Source: Oscillospiraceae bacterium (lineage in GTDB: Bacteria > Bacillota > Clostridia > Oscillospirales > Oscillospiraceae). From it: a stretch of 52,842 bases of DNA. The translations under genes and the position numbers were made by a program. The notes under the pieces are model-generated. The model saw nothing but the letters and a program-made list of their open reading frames with translations. It searched no databases and was not told the DNA's origin. This document shows, one piece after another, positions 7,931-15,686 of the stretch (position 1 is its first letter; each line of letters opens with the position of its first letter). The stretch is taken from the NCBI GenBank assembly GCA_016302405.1, contig JAEDNR010000003.1, positions 1-52,842 on the forward strand, written 5' to 3'.

Positions 7931-8755
7931 TTGAAGATCATCAAGGTGTTTAACAACAACTCGGTATCCGTGATCCTGCCGGGAGGACGGGAGGCCATTC
8001 TGCTTGGCAGCGGGATTGGCTTTCACAAGCGTGCCGGAGAAACGGTGGATGAGAATCGGGTGGACAAGGTCTATTATGTTCAGACGGAAATGCAGACCAA
8101 ATTTCTGGAAATGCTCGAGGATGTTCAGCCGACTGTGATGGAGGCCGCGGAGCGGATCATTGCCCTGGCGGAGGCGGAGGGCTTCCCCATGAGCAGCCAG
8201 GCGACGATTTCTCTGGTGGACCATATCAGCTTCGCCATTGAGCGACAGGAAAAGCATATGTCCCTGCCGAATCTTTTGCTCAGCGAGACGAGACTTCTTT
8301 ATCAGAAGGAATTCGCCCTGGGTCAGCAGGGATTGGAGATCATCCGGCAGACCTGCGGCGTTTCCCTGCCGGAGGATGAGGCTGGCTATATCGCATTGCA
8401 TCTGGTATCCATTTCCGTGGACAGCACTGCCGCCTACGGCACGCTGAAATTTGTGAAGGCTATGCTGGACGTCATCCGCTCCACCTACGAAATCACGCTG
8501 GACGAGAATAGCCTGGATGCGCTTCGTCTGATTACCCATCTGAAATTTCTGGCCCAGCGTATTCAGCAGAACAGCATCTGGCGGGATGGGGAAGAGGATT
8601 CTCTGTATGCCTATCTTCTGGGACGAGACCCCAGGAATTCTGTCTGCCTGGAACGAATGGATGATTACCTGCGGCAGCACGCCGCGCCGGCACTCAACCG
8701 GCAGGAGCAGTTTTACCTACTGATTCACCTGAACCGGGTTCTGGAAAAAGAGTAA
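7931..8755 (+). CDS. licT: LicT/BglG family transcription antiterminator
   Basis: A 274-residue antiterminator with an N-terminal RNA-binding CAT domain (about residues 1-55) and two PRD domains. The conserved PRD phospho-acceptor histidines are visible at residues 98 (DHISFAIER), 157 (ALH), 203 (THLKFLAQR) and 266 (IHLNRV). The start is TTG at 7931 because AAGGGGAGA sits six bases upstream and the family starts at KIxKVxNNN. In LicT-type regulators, EIIB and HPr phosphorylate the PRDs to report sugar transport. The gene follows a RAT/terminator and precedes the PTS transporter. Family is sure; its cognate sugar is inferred from neighbours. Confidence 0.92.
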   Translation: MKIIKVFNNNSVSVILPGGREAILLGSGIGFHKRAGETVDENRVDKVYYVQTEMQTKFLEMLEDVQPTVMEAAERIIALAEAEGFPMSSQATISLVDHISFAIERQEKHMSLPNLLLSETRLLYQKEFALGQQGLEIIRQTCGVSLPEDEAGYIALHLVSISVDSTAAYGTLKFVKAMLDVIRSTYEITLDENSLDALRLITHLKFLAQRIQQNSIWRDGEEDSLYAYLLGRDPRNSVCLERMDDYLRQHAAPALNRQEQFYLLIHLNRVLEKE

Positions 8756-8848
8756 GTAATGAGGTTTGCCCAATGCGCGCTGCGGCAGGACTCATGAAAT
8801 ACATTCATCCGAAAAACCGTTTTCAAATCATTCTAAGGAGAGAGACGC

Positions 8849-10432
8849 ATGAAACAAAAAATCATGGACACCTTGGAAAACTTTGCCAAGGCAATGGTCC
8901 AGCCCCTGTCCTATCTGACGGCAGGCGGCAGCCTGATCGTGGTGGGCATTCTGCTGACCAACAGCACCATTACCGCCGCGCTGCCTTTCCTGAAGTGGGC
9001 TCCCATTCAGGTCTTCGGCAAGCTGCTTTACAATGCCATTATGGCCATCATCAACAATCTGGGCGTGCTGTTTGTCATCGGCCTGCCCGCGGCTCTTGCC
9101 AAATCCGACAAGCATAAGGCCGGCATCATCGGCTTTATGACCTACCTTATGTACCTCATCTGCTCCAACACCCTGCTGAACGTTACCGGGACCCTGGCGC
9201 AGGATCAGCCCCTGATCGGCCTGATCGGCACCGGCCAGACCAGAATTCTGGGTATTCAGTGCGTGGACATGAGCGTCTTCGGCGGCATTATTCTGGGCTG
9301 CCTGGTTGGCTGGGTCTTCAACCGTACCTTCCAGAAGCGCTTTAAGGGTGCCCTGCAGATCTACTCCGGCGCTAACTTCTCCTTCATCTGCCTGGTGTTT
9401 GTGGCTATGGTCTTCGCTCTGGTCACCAATACCGTCTGGCCCATCGTGCAGGGCTGGATCAGCGCCCTGGGCGGTTTCATCAAGAGCACCGGCGCTTTCG
9501 GCCTGTTCCTCTATGGCTTCCTGGAGCGGCTGCTGCTGCCCACCGGTCTGCACCATCTGGTTTACACCCCCTTCCAGTTCTCCGACCTGGGCGGCGTGCT
9601 GCAGCTGGGTGAGACCACCATCGCCGGCGCCTATCCCATTGTCATGGCGGAAATGAATATGCCTGTGGAGAAGTTCTCCGACAGCATCTACTACACCTCC
9701 ATCGGTTTTACCAAGATGTTCGGCTACATCGGCATCGGAGCTGCCTTTATCTACACCGCCTATCCCGAAAACCGCAAGAAGACTGCCACCACCGTCATTC
9801 CTCTGGTGGTCACGGCGTTCCTCGCAACCATTACCGAGCCCATCGACTTCATGTTCATCTTCGCGGCGCCTCTGCTGTACTTTCTCCATGCCTGCATCGC
9901 GGGCCTCTTCATGGCTCTGCTGAAGGTGTTTGATGTTATTGCCCTGTGGAACGGCAACCTCCTGGCCAGTATCTTGACCAACATTGCCAACGCGGACAAG
10001 ACCAATCGTATGTGGCTCATGTGGGTGCTTGGCCTGATCCAGATTGTGGTATACTTTGTGGTATTTAGCTTCCTTATCAAGAAGTTCAACTATCACACCC
10101 CCGGCCGTGAGGGCGAGCCCCGCACCGCCGGTGCCGCTGCCGCGGTGGAAGCACCCAAGGCGGAAGCGAAGCCCGCTGAGAATGGAACCGACGATGAGAT
10201 GGCTATGAATCTTATCAACGGTCTGGGCGGCAAGGCCAACATCACCGCTCTGGAAAACTGCATTACCCGTCTGCGTGTCACTCTGGCCGATCCCAGCCTT
10301 CTGAATGAAGAACTGATCAACAAGGTGGAAAACCGTGGTATTGTAAAGAAAGGTAACTCCGTCCAGATTGTTTTCGGCCTGCATGTGGCGGAGGTTCACC
10401 AGGCAGTGAACAACCAACTGGAAAAGCTCTGA
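8849..10432 (+). CDS. PTS alpha-glucoside-type transporter, EIICB
   Basis: A 527-residue PTS permease. The EIIC membrane domain covers about residues 1-420, with multiple hydrophobic helices and the substrate-site region ITEPIDFMF. An Ala/Pro-rich linker follows (about 425-450), then an EIIB domain with phosphorylatable Cys471 in LENCITRLRV. The domain order and sequence match the glucose-type GlvC/AglA/MalP group that imports and phosphorylates alpha-glucosides such as maltose. No EIIA domain is present, so it must borrow EIIA from another PTS. An AAGGAGAGA site precedes the ATG, and the gene lies between licT and the GH4 hydrolase. Confidence 0.9.
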   Translation: MKQKIMDTLENFAKAMVQPLSYLTAGGSLIVVGILLTNSTITAALPFLKWAPIQVFGKLLYNAIMAIINNLGVLFVIGLPAALAKSDKHKAGIIGFMTYLMYLICSNTLLNVTGTLAQDQPLIGLIGTGQTRILGIQCVDMSVFGGIILGCLVGWVFNRTFQKRFKGALQIYSGANFSFICLVFVAMVFALVTNTVWPIVQGWISALGGFIKSTGAFGLFLYGFLERLLLPTGLHHLVYTPFQFSDLGGVLQLGETTIAGAYPIVMAEMNMPVEKFSDSIYYTSIGFTKMFGYIGIGAAFIYTAYPENRKKTATTVIPLVVTAFLATITEPIDFMFIFAAPLLYFLHACIAGLFMALLKVFDVIALWNGNLLASILTNIANADKTNRMWLMWVLGLIQIVVYFVVFSFLIKKFNYHTPGREGEPRTAGAAAAVEAPKAEAKPAENGTDDEMAMNLINGLGGKANITALENCITRLRVTLADPSLLNEELINKVENRGIVKKGNSVQIVFGLHVAEVHQAVNNQLEKL

Positions 10433-10467
10433 TACCGGAGCGCTGACAAGAAAGGACGATCGAAGAT

Positions 10468-11847
10468 ATGATTATTACCATTGTGGGCGGCGGCAGCACC
10501 TTTACCGCCGGAATCGTCAAGTCCATCGCTCTTCGCCGGGAAGAACTGGAAGTGGATGAAATCCGCCTGTTCGACATCGACAAGGAGCGGCAGGACAAGG
10601 TTGCCGTAGTGGTGGACTGGATTCTCCATGAGGATCTGAAATGCGGCATCAAACTGATTACTACCACCGATCCGGAGACCGCGTACAAGGATGCCTCCTT
10701 CATCTTTGCCCAGATGCGGGTGGGTAAGTACGCCATGCGGGAGCAGGACGAGAAGATCCCTCTGCGCCATGGCTGTGTGGGCCAGGAAACCTGCGGCTGC
10801 GGCGGCATGGCCTACGGCATGCGGACCATCTTCCCCATGATGAAGGTCATTGACGACGCGGAGAAGTACGCAAGACCTGACTACTGGATCCTGAACTACT
10901 CTAACCCTGCCGCCATCGTGTCCGAGGCCTGCCGGAAGCTGCGGCCCCATGCCCGGATCATCAACATCTGCGACATGCCCATTGCCATCATCGATGTGGT
11001 TGCCGCCGCCATGAACATCAAGGACAAGGAGAATATCGTTTACGATTACTTCGGCCTGAATCATTTCGGCTGGTTCACCTCCATTGAGTACAAGGGCAAG
11101 GACCTGATGGAGCCCCTGCGTGCCTATATCAAGGAGCACAAGATCCTCATGCCGGAAGCCTACCTGAAGGACAAGGCCGCTCTGGGCGTATCCGTCAAGA
11201 AAGAGGGCACCGGCACCGAGGGGAACCGGCACACCAAGGGAAGCTGGTACTATGTCTGGAAGGGTGTCTATGAGATCATGGAGAACTTCCCGGAGATGCT
11301 GCCCAACACCTACCTGAACTACTACCTGCAGTGTAAGGAGTTTGTGGAGCATTCCGATCCCAACCATACCCGTGCCAACGAGGTTATGGAGACCCGGGAG
11401 AAGAACCTGTTTGACGGTGTGGACACCTACCTTGCCACCGGCAAGATCGATGAAAAGGTCTTCTATGCCGGCAGCCACGGCGATTGGATCGCGGATCTGG
11501 CAATTGCATTGAAGAACGACACCAAGGCCCGTTTCCTGGTCATCACCGAAAACCGGGGCGCCATTCCCAACATGCCCTACGATGCCATGGTGGAGCTGCC
11601 TGCCTATATCGGTAAGAACGGCCCCGAGGTCATCGCCCGGGATCCCATCCCCCTGTTCCAGCAGGGCCTCATGATGCAGCAGCTGAACTCCGAAAAGCTG
11701 CTGGTGGAGGGCTGCATTGAGGGAAGCTACGAGAAGGTCCTGCAGGCCTTTACCCTCAACAAGACCGTTCCCAGCATGACGGTTGCCAAGGAGATCCTCG
11801 ACGATATGATCGAGGCCAACAAGGGCTACTGGCCTGAGCTGAAGTAA
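10468..11847 (+). CDS. glvA: 6-phospho-alpha-glucosidase, glycoside hydrolase family 4
   Basis: A 459-residue GH4 enzyme that hydrolyses 6-phospho-alpha-glucosides (for example maltose 6-phosphate) to glucose 6-phosphate and glucose, using NAD and a divalent metal. The NAD motif GGGST is at residues 7-11. Residues NICDMP give Cys168 and Asp169; the CDMP form marks the alpha-specific branch, whereas beta enzymes usually carry CNVP. NHFGW at 198-202 supplies the metal-binding histidine. It is the product-processing partner of the upstream EIICB. Both are typical of glv/mal/agl loci. The gene ends before a double hairpin. Specificity for maltose versus sucrose isomers cannot be told. Confidence 0.93.
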   Translation: MIITIVGGGSTFTAGIVKSIALRREELEVDEIRLFDIDKERQDKVAVVVDWILHEDLKCGIKLITTTDPETAYKDASFIFAQMRVGKYAMREQDEKIPLRHGCVGQETCGCGGMAYGMRTIFPMMKVIDDAEKYARPDYWILNYSNPAAIVSEACRKLRPHARIINICDMPIAIIDVVAAAMNIKDKENIVYDYFGLNHFGWFTSIEYKGKDLMEPLRAYIKEHKILMPEAYLKDKAALGVSVKKEGTGTEGNRHTKGSWYYVWKGVYEIMENFPEMLPNTYLNYYLQCKEFVEHSDPNHTRANEVMETREKNLFDGVDTYLATGKIDEKVFYAGSHGDWIADLAIALKNDTKARFLVITENRGAIPNMPYDAMVELPAYIGKNGPEVIARDPIPLFQQGLMMQQLNSEKLLVEGCIEGSYEKVLQAFTLNKTVPSMTVAKEILDDMIEANKGYWPELK

Positions 11848-11855
11848 AACATTTG

Positions 11856-11930
11856 ATCTTCGCCCCGCGAAAGCAGGGGCGAAGATTCTACAAAAAGCCT
11901 GAGAAGAATTCGTTGTCTTCTCAGGCTTTT
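11856..11930. terminator. Tandem hairpins; bidirectional intrinsic terminator
   Basis: A first hairpin pairs ATCTTCGCCCC with GGGGCGAAGAT (11856-11886). A second pairs AAAAGCCTGAGAAGA (11893-11907) with its exact complement (11916-11930). The second ends in TTTT on both strands and lies between the convergent GH4 and nucleotidyltransferase genes, whose stop codon falls inside it. Confidence 0.85.
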
Positions 11931-12721
11931 ATCTCTTCTATCAGGTATTCCCGAAGCTTTTCCAGGTCATCCTCCGGTAAATGACAGTCCTCATTTTCAA
12001 ACCAGATTTTCATAGCGGCTTCCGGCAGATACTGTAATTGCTTCGGTACATTTTGAATCATCCATAATCCGCCGTCGTATTTTGACAAAATCCGTTTCTC
12101 CCTTTTGAAAGAAAGAATTCTTCCCAGAATCAGAATATTGCTGGCAAAATACCTTGGGTCATAGGCGTGAAAATCATATTCATCAATATCCGAGCAGATT
12201 GCCGACCAGAAATCCTCGTCAGAAACATCGGCAAAGACAGCCTGGATATTCTGTCCATACAGAACGATCCCGCTCTGCTTTATCAGCTTGATATAGCTGG
12301 TCACATCGGCGTCAGGAAATTCCTGGTCGGCTACAAAAACTTCTACGTCGGGATCCCGGAACCGGGCCAGATATTTTTCCCGCCAGAAATCGCTGTAATG
12401 AAAGACACAGTTTCCGGGGGTTTTCCACGCTTTGGCATCGTTGAGCTTGATTGCCGATACCTCAACAGGGCGGGGCGCGCCGTCAAGGGCAATGATGTCT
12501 TTGGCGATGGCAAGCTTTTCGGAAACATCGATGGAGTCCTTTACAACCACAAGAATGTCAACATCTCCCGAATTCGGATTGAAAGCATTCAGTGCGATGG
12601 AGCCATGCAGATATACGCCGATTAGTTCTTCTTTTAGGTGCGTTTTCCAGATTCCAACAACGTGCGTTATTTGAATTTTAATTTCCGCTGGTAAATCATC
12701 ATATCCGAGCAGCTTCTGCAT
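11921..12721 (-). CDS. AadA-like nucleotidyltransferase (aminoglycoside adenylyltransferase type)
   Basis: A 266-residue protein with an N-terminal polymerase-beta type nucleotidyltransferase motif GVYLHGSIALNAF then GDVDILVVV (about residues 35-59), giving the GSx(n)DxD catalytic pattern. The C-terminal half resembles the helical domain of ANT(3'')/ANT(9) enzymes (RYFASNILILGRIL, then GLWMIQNVPKQL). ANT enzymes adenylylate streptomycin or spectinomycin. Sequence alone does not show that this one confers resistance, since many chromosomal homologues do not. Codon use looks more AT-rich than in neighbouring genes, which hints at transfer. GGAGAG precedes the ATG. Confidence 0.75.
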   Translation of the reverse strand: MQKLLGYDDLPAEIKIQITHVVGIWKTHLKEELIGVYLHGSIALNAFNPNSGDVDILVVVKDSIDVSEKLAIAKDIIALDGAPRPVEVSAIKLNDAKAWKTPGNCVFHYSDFWREKYLARFRDPDVEVFVADQEFPDADVTSYIKLIKQSGIVLYGQNIQAVFADVSDEDFWSAICSDIDEYDFHAYDPRYFASNILILGRILSFKREKRILSKYDGGLWMIQNVPKQLQYLPEAAMKIWFENEDCHLPEDDLEKLREYLIEEIKA

Positions 12722-12759
12722 ACCCTATTCTCTCCAATCAGTTGAAACCGGGCGGCAGG

Positions 12760-13029
12760 TTAAGTCCCCATTCGCCAGACGATGAATAGAATCTGCGCCG
12801 CCAGAATAACCGGGACGCAGATATAGAATTTAGGCTTGCGGGTCTTGTGGCGGAAAGAGTACATCCCAGCCAGGATGCCCACGCTTCCGCCGAGAAGCGC
12901 AAAGAGAAGAAAGATATTTTCAGGAACGCGCCAGAGCTTTTTCTTCGCCCGGCGCTTGTCCGCAAGCATAAGCAGAAAGGCTGCCGCATTGATAATAAGG
13001 AGGCAGGCAAGGAGAGAATTCTGCGTCAT
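12760..13029 (-). CDS. DUF1294 small membrane protein
   Basis: An 89-residue membrane protein with three hydrophobic segments. The DUF1294 signature is plain: DKRRAKKKLWRVPE around residue 24, LLGGSVGILAGM, then FRHKTRKPKF. Function is unknown for the family. AAAGGA lies upstream of the ATG. Its start codon is only 27 bp from the divergent lipoprotein start, so the two ribosome binding sites stand nearly back to back. Confidence 0.9.
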   Translation of the reverse strand: MTQNSLLACLLIINAAAFLLMLADKRRAKKKLWRVPENIFLLFALLGGSVGILAGMYSFRHKTRKPKFYICVPVILAAQILFIVWRMGT

Positions 13030-13056
13030 GATAAAATCCTTTCGGGAGGGATCGGT

Positions 13057-13542
13057 TTGAAAAAAGGGTGTGTGCTTCTTTTGGCTGTGCTGCTGCTCAC
13101 TGCCTGTGGTGCCCAGGAAACGGTGGAGACGGTAGCGGATGATATGGCGGTGCCTGTCATGGCGGAGCCCCGGGAAATCGCTGTGGATCTGCCGGAGGAC
13201 GGCGAGCAGACGATAGTGGAAGGGGCAAGCGGAAACCTGTACTTAGGCAGCGACTATTCCGTCGCCATCGAGACGCTGGATGCCGGGGATCTGGACAGAA
13301 CCATTTATGACCTGACAGGCTTTCACAAATCTGACCTGACAGTGATCACCACGGAATCAGAGGGCGTGAAACGCTATGAATTCGTATGGGCCGCCGCTGG
13401 GGAAACGGGGGAGCAGCTGGGCCACGGCGTCATTCTGGATGACGGGAACTACCATTACTGCATGAGCGTTCTGCGTCCTTCCGATGCGGAGGTGTCCCAG
13501 ATCATCTGGGAGGATGTGTATCACTCGTTTTCATTGGCCTGA
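13057..13542 (+). CDS. Small secreted lipoprotein, unknown function
   Basis: A 161-residue protein with a lipoprotein signal peptide: KKGCVLLLAVLLLTAC with the lipobox LTAC, so Cys at about residue 15 would be lipidated. The rest is acidic and hydrophilic, followed by a compact domain ending LRPSDAEVSQIIWEDVYHSFSLA. I choose TTG at 13057 because GGGAGGG lies six bases upstream and the signal peptide begins there; the open frame upstream is antisense to DUF1294. No family is recognised. Its 3-prime end overlaps the convergent WYL regulator gene by 22 bp. Confidence 0.8.
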   Translation: MKKGCVLLLAVLLLTACGAQETVETVADDMAVPVMAEPREIAVDLPEDGEQTIVEGASGNLYLGSDYSVAIETLDAGDLDRTIYDLTGFHKSDLTVITTESEGVKRYEFVWAAAGETGEQLGHGVILDDGNYHYCMSVLRPSDAEVSQIIWEDVYHSFSLA

Positions 13543-14513
13543 TATTGCTGTAACACCGTCTTACACAGGTCGGTGCACCGGTCAATGACCCACTGGGGGT
13601 ACAGGATCCTGGCTTTGGTGCCGAAGCCAAGAAGCCAGCTGAGAAACAGGGGAGATACCGCCACCTGGGCGGTGAAGACAAAGTGGTCCTCCCCGTCGGG
13701 GATCAGCATGGTATCCCTGCCGAACCGGTCAATGACCGCGTTTGCCAGATCCCGGTGAAACCGGAATTTAACGGTGGTGGGCTCTCCGGAAAACATCTGG
13801 AACATCCGGCTGGCGTACCGGGCAAGACCCTCCCCGGTAAGCTCCGGGCAGGGCGTCCGGGGCGCTTCCTCCAGACTGATCTTCTCCATCCGGTCCACCC
13901 GGTAGCTGGTGACGCCATGGCGGGGGGAATGGGCCAGCAGGTAATAGTTTTCGTTGTCCTGGCAAAGGCCGTAGGGACTGGCAGTATAATCCCGGTCCCG
14001 GTACCGGCGCTGGCCGTCGATCCCAAAGTCAAAGTACCGGAAGGAGATCTGACGGTTCTGGGCAATGGCCTCCTGGATGGCATCTACGTTGTAGTAGATA
14101 CTCTCATTCATACTCTTTACCCGCCCGGAGACAAGAACCTCCCGGCGGATGAGCCGGGCGTCATCCTCGCTGCATTCTGCGCAGAGCTTGCGTATGAGAT
14201 CCCGGGACTTCTTTTCCGTAAGAAACCGGCTGGACTGGACGGCGTCAATGAGAAGCTTCAGCTCCGGCAGCTCAAAGTTCCGGCTGGCGATATAAAAGCC
14301 GCCGCCCTTGCCGTGGAGCGTTTCAATATCCACGCCGTAATCCTGCAGCGCCCGGATGTCGGAATACACCGCTTTTCTGTTGCAGGAAATTCCATGCATG
14401 TCCAGCATCCCAATCAGTTCCTTTGCTCCCACGGGATGATCGCCGTGGGAGTTTCTTTTCAGGTAATCCAGAATATACAGGACCTTGAGCTTCTGTTTGT
14501 CCGATTTCGGCAT
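13521..14513 (-). CDS. HTH/WYL-domain transcriptional regulator
   Basis: A 330-residue YafY/WYL-type regulator. The N-terminal HTH (about residues 5-70) includes the phrase GISCNRKAVYSDIRALQDYG. It is followed by a WYL domain with SPYGLCQDNENYYLLAHS and YRVDRMEKI near residues 180-220, and a C-terminal extension (WCX). WYL proteins sense ligands, often nucleic acids or nucleotides, and commonly regulate DNA damage or defence genes. The start at 14513 has GGAGGG upstream; an earlier ATG is poorly placed. The gene is divergent from endonuclease IV, which may be relevant but is not proof of regulation. Confidence 0.87.
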   Translation of the reverse strand: MPKSDKQKLKVLYILDYLKRNSHGDHPVGAKELIGMLDMHGISCNRKAVYSDIRALQDYGVDIETLHGKGGGFYIASRNFELPELKLLIDAVQSSRFLTEKKSRDLIRKLCAECSEDDARLIRREVLVSGRVKSMNESIYYNVDAIQEAIAQNRQISFRYFDFGIDGQRRYRDRDYTASPYGLCQDNENYYLLAHSPRHGVTSYRVDRMEKISLEEAPRTPCPELTGEGLARYASRMFQMFSGEPTTVKFRFHRDLANAVIDRFGRDTMLIPDGEDHFVFTAQVAVSPLFLSWLLGFGTKARILYPQWVIDRCTDLCKTVLQQYQANENE

Positions 14514-14604
14514 AAAGGCCCTCCTTCCTTGTGCGGGCAAATTGTTTGGGGCAGCGAATTGCTAACCCATTATAGCACATATTCTGGAAATGGAAAATGT
14601 TAAT

Positions 14605-14633
14605 TTGCTTTTTTTCAAGGAATGTGATAGCAT
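14605..14633 (+). promoter_or_regulatory. Promoter for endonuclease IV gene
   Basis: TTGCTT (14605-14610), 17-bp spacer, TAGCAT (14628-14633). On the opposite strand a TATAAT (14569-14574) probably serves the divergent WYL regulator; its -35 is weak. Confidence 0.5.
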
Positions 14634-14656
14634 AGGGGAAAATGGAGGTGCGCAGC

Positions 14657-15487
14657 ATGCTTTTTTTGGGATGCCATCTGTCCGCTTCCGATGGCTTCAC
14701 GGCAATGGTGGAGACGGCGGAGAAGATCGGCGCGAATACATTTGCCTTTTTTACCAGGAATCCCCGGGGCAGCCGGGCAAAGGAGGAAGACCCGGCGGAT
14801 GCCGCCCGGGCTGTGGAAATGCTGAGAAGCGGCGGCTTTGGCCCCCTTGTTGCCCATGGGGCCTACACCATGAACCTGTGCGGGGCGGATCCGGATGCCA
14901 GAGCATTTGCCGCCTCCATTCTGGCGGATGATCTGCGCCGGATGGCAGCGCTCCCGGGCAATTTTTATAATTTCCATCCCGGCAGCCATGTCAAGCAGGG
15001 CGTGGAGGCGGGTGTAGAGTATATCAGCCAGGCTCTGCGCGCAGCCCTCGCTCCCGGGTATCCCGTAAGGGTGTGCCTGGAAACCATGGCGGGAAAGGGT
15101 ACGGAGATCGGCGGAAATTTCCGGGAGCTTCGGATGATCCTGGACGCTGTGGCGAGCAGCGAGGTGGGCGTCTGCCTGGATACCTGCCATGTGTACGACG
15201 GTGGCTATGACATCGTAAAGGGTTTGGATGGTGTTCTGGAGGAATTTGACCGGGTGATCGGTCTGGACAGGCTGTGGGCAATGCATCTGAATGACTCCAA
15301 AAACCCCTTTTCCAGCCACAAGGACCGGCATGCGTGCATCGGAGAGGGCAGTCTGGGGACGGATGCCTTCCGGCGGATCGTGAACCATCCGGCCCTCAAG
15401 GGAAAGCCCATGATTCTGGAGACCCCCAATGAGCTTCCCGGCTATGCCCGGGAGATCGCCCTGCTCCGGAGTCTGGAAGAAACCTAA
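14657..15487 (+). CDS. nfo: Endonuclease IV (deoxyribonuclease IV, AP endonuclease)
   Basis: A 276-residue AP endonuclease that nicks DNA 5-prime to abasic sites in base excision repair. The TIM-barrel metal motifs are visible: FHPGSH, CLETMAG, CLDTCHVYDGGYD, HLNDSK and DRHACIGEG, supplying the trinuclear zinc ligands. Start at 14657 (MLFLGCHLS) because GGAGGTG lies six bases upstream; the ATG at 14642 overlaps that site. A palindromic element begins directly at the stop codon. The gene is divergent from a WYL regulator. Confidence 0.94.
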   Translation: MLFLGCHLSASDGFTAMVETAEKIGANTFAFFTRNPRGSRAKEEDPADAARAVEMLRSGGFGPLVAHGAYTMNLCGADPDARAFAASILADDLRRMAALPGNFYNFHPGSHVKQGVEAGVEYISQALRAALAPGYPVRVCLETMAGKGTEIGGNFRELRMILDAVASSEVGVCLDTCHVYDGGYDIVKGLDGVLEEFDRVIGLDRLWAMHLNDSKNPFSSHKDRHACIGEGSLGTDAFRRIVNHPALKGKPMILETPNELPGYAREIALLRSLEET

Positions 15488-15652
15488 GGCAACACCGCAC
15501 AATTGCGTCAGCGGATCTCAGCGGATCTTTTGCACCATTTCTGCAGTTTCAAAAACGGGAAATACATACAGTATTCCCCCGTTTTTGAAACTTTGAACTG
15601 GTACAAAATCTCTCGCTGAGCTTCCTTGCCGAATTATGCGGTGTAGCCCTAA
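15486..15652. repeat. MITE-like palindromic element, about 167 bp
   Basis: The whole interval is one imperfect inverted repeat. The outer ends are GGCAACACCGCACAATT (from 15488) and its near-complement GAATTATGCGGTGTAGCC. The inner stem is a perfect AGTTTCAAAAACGGG / CCCGTTTTTGAAACT with a short AT-rich loop, and the intermediate segments also pair. It carries no ORF and abuts the nfo stop codon. The core phrase GCGGATCTTTTGC resembles those in the elements at 26006 and 49922. It looks like a non-autonomous transposable element or large REP-type hairpin, and could also act as a 3-prime end stabiliser. Confidence 0.75.
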
Positions 15653-15686
15653 TTTTAAATAAAACAAAAGAAAGGAGGGGCGGACT

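Noticed and set aside
12847..13056. N-terminal extension of the lipoprotein frame
   Set aside because: It is antisense to DUF1294 and would bury the lipoprotein signal peptide.
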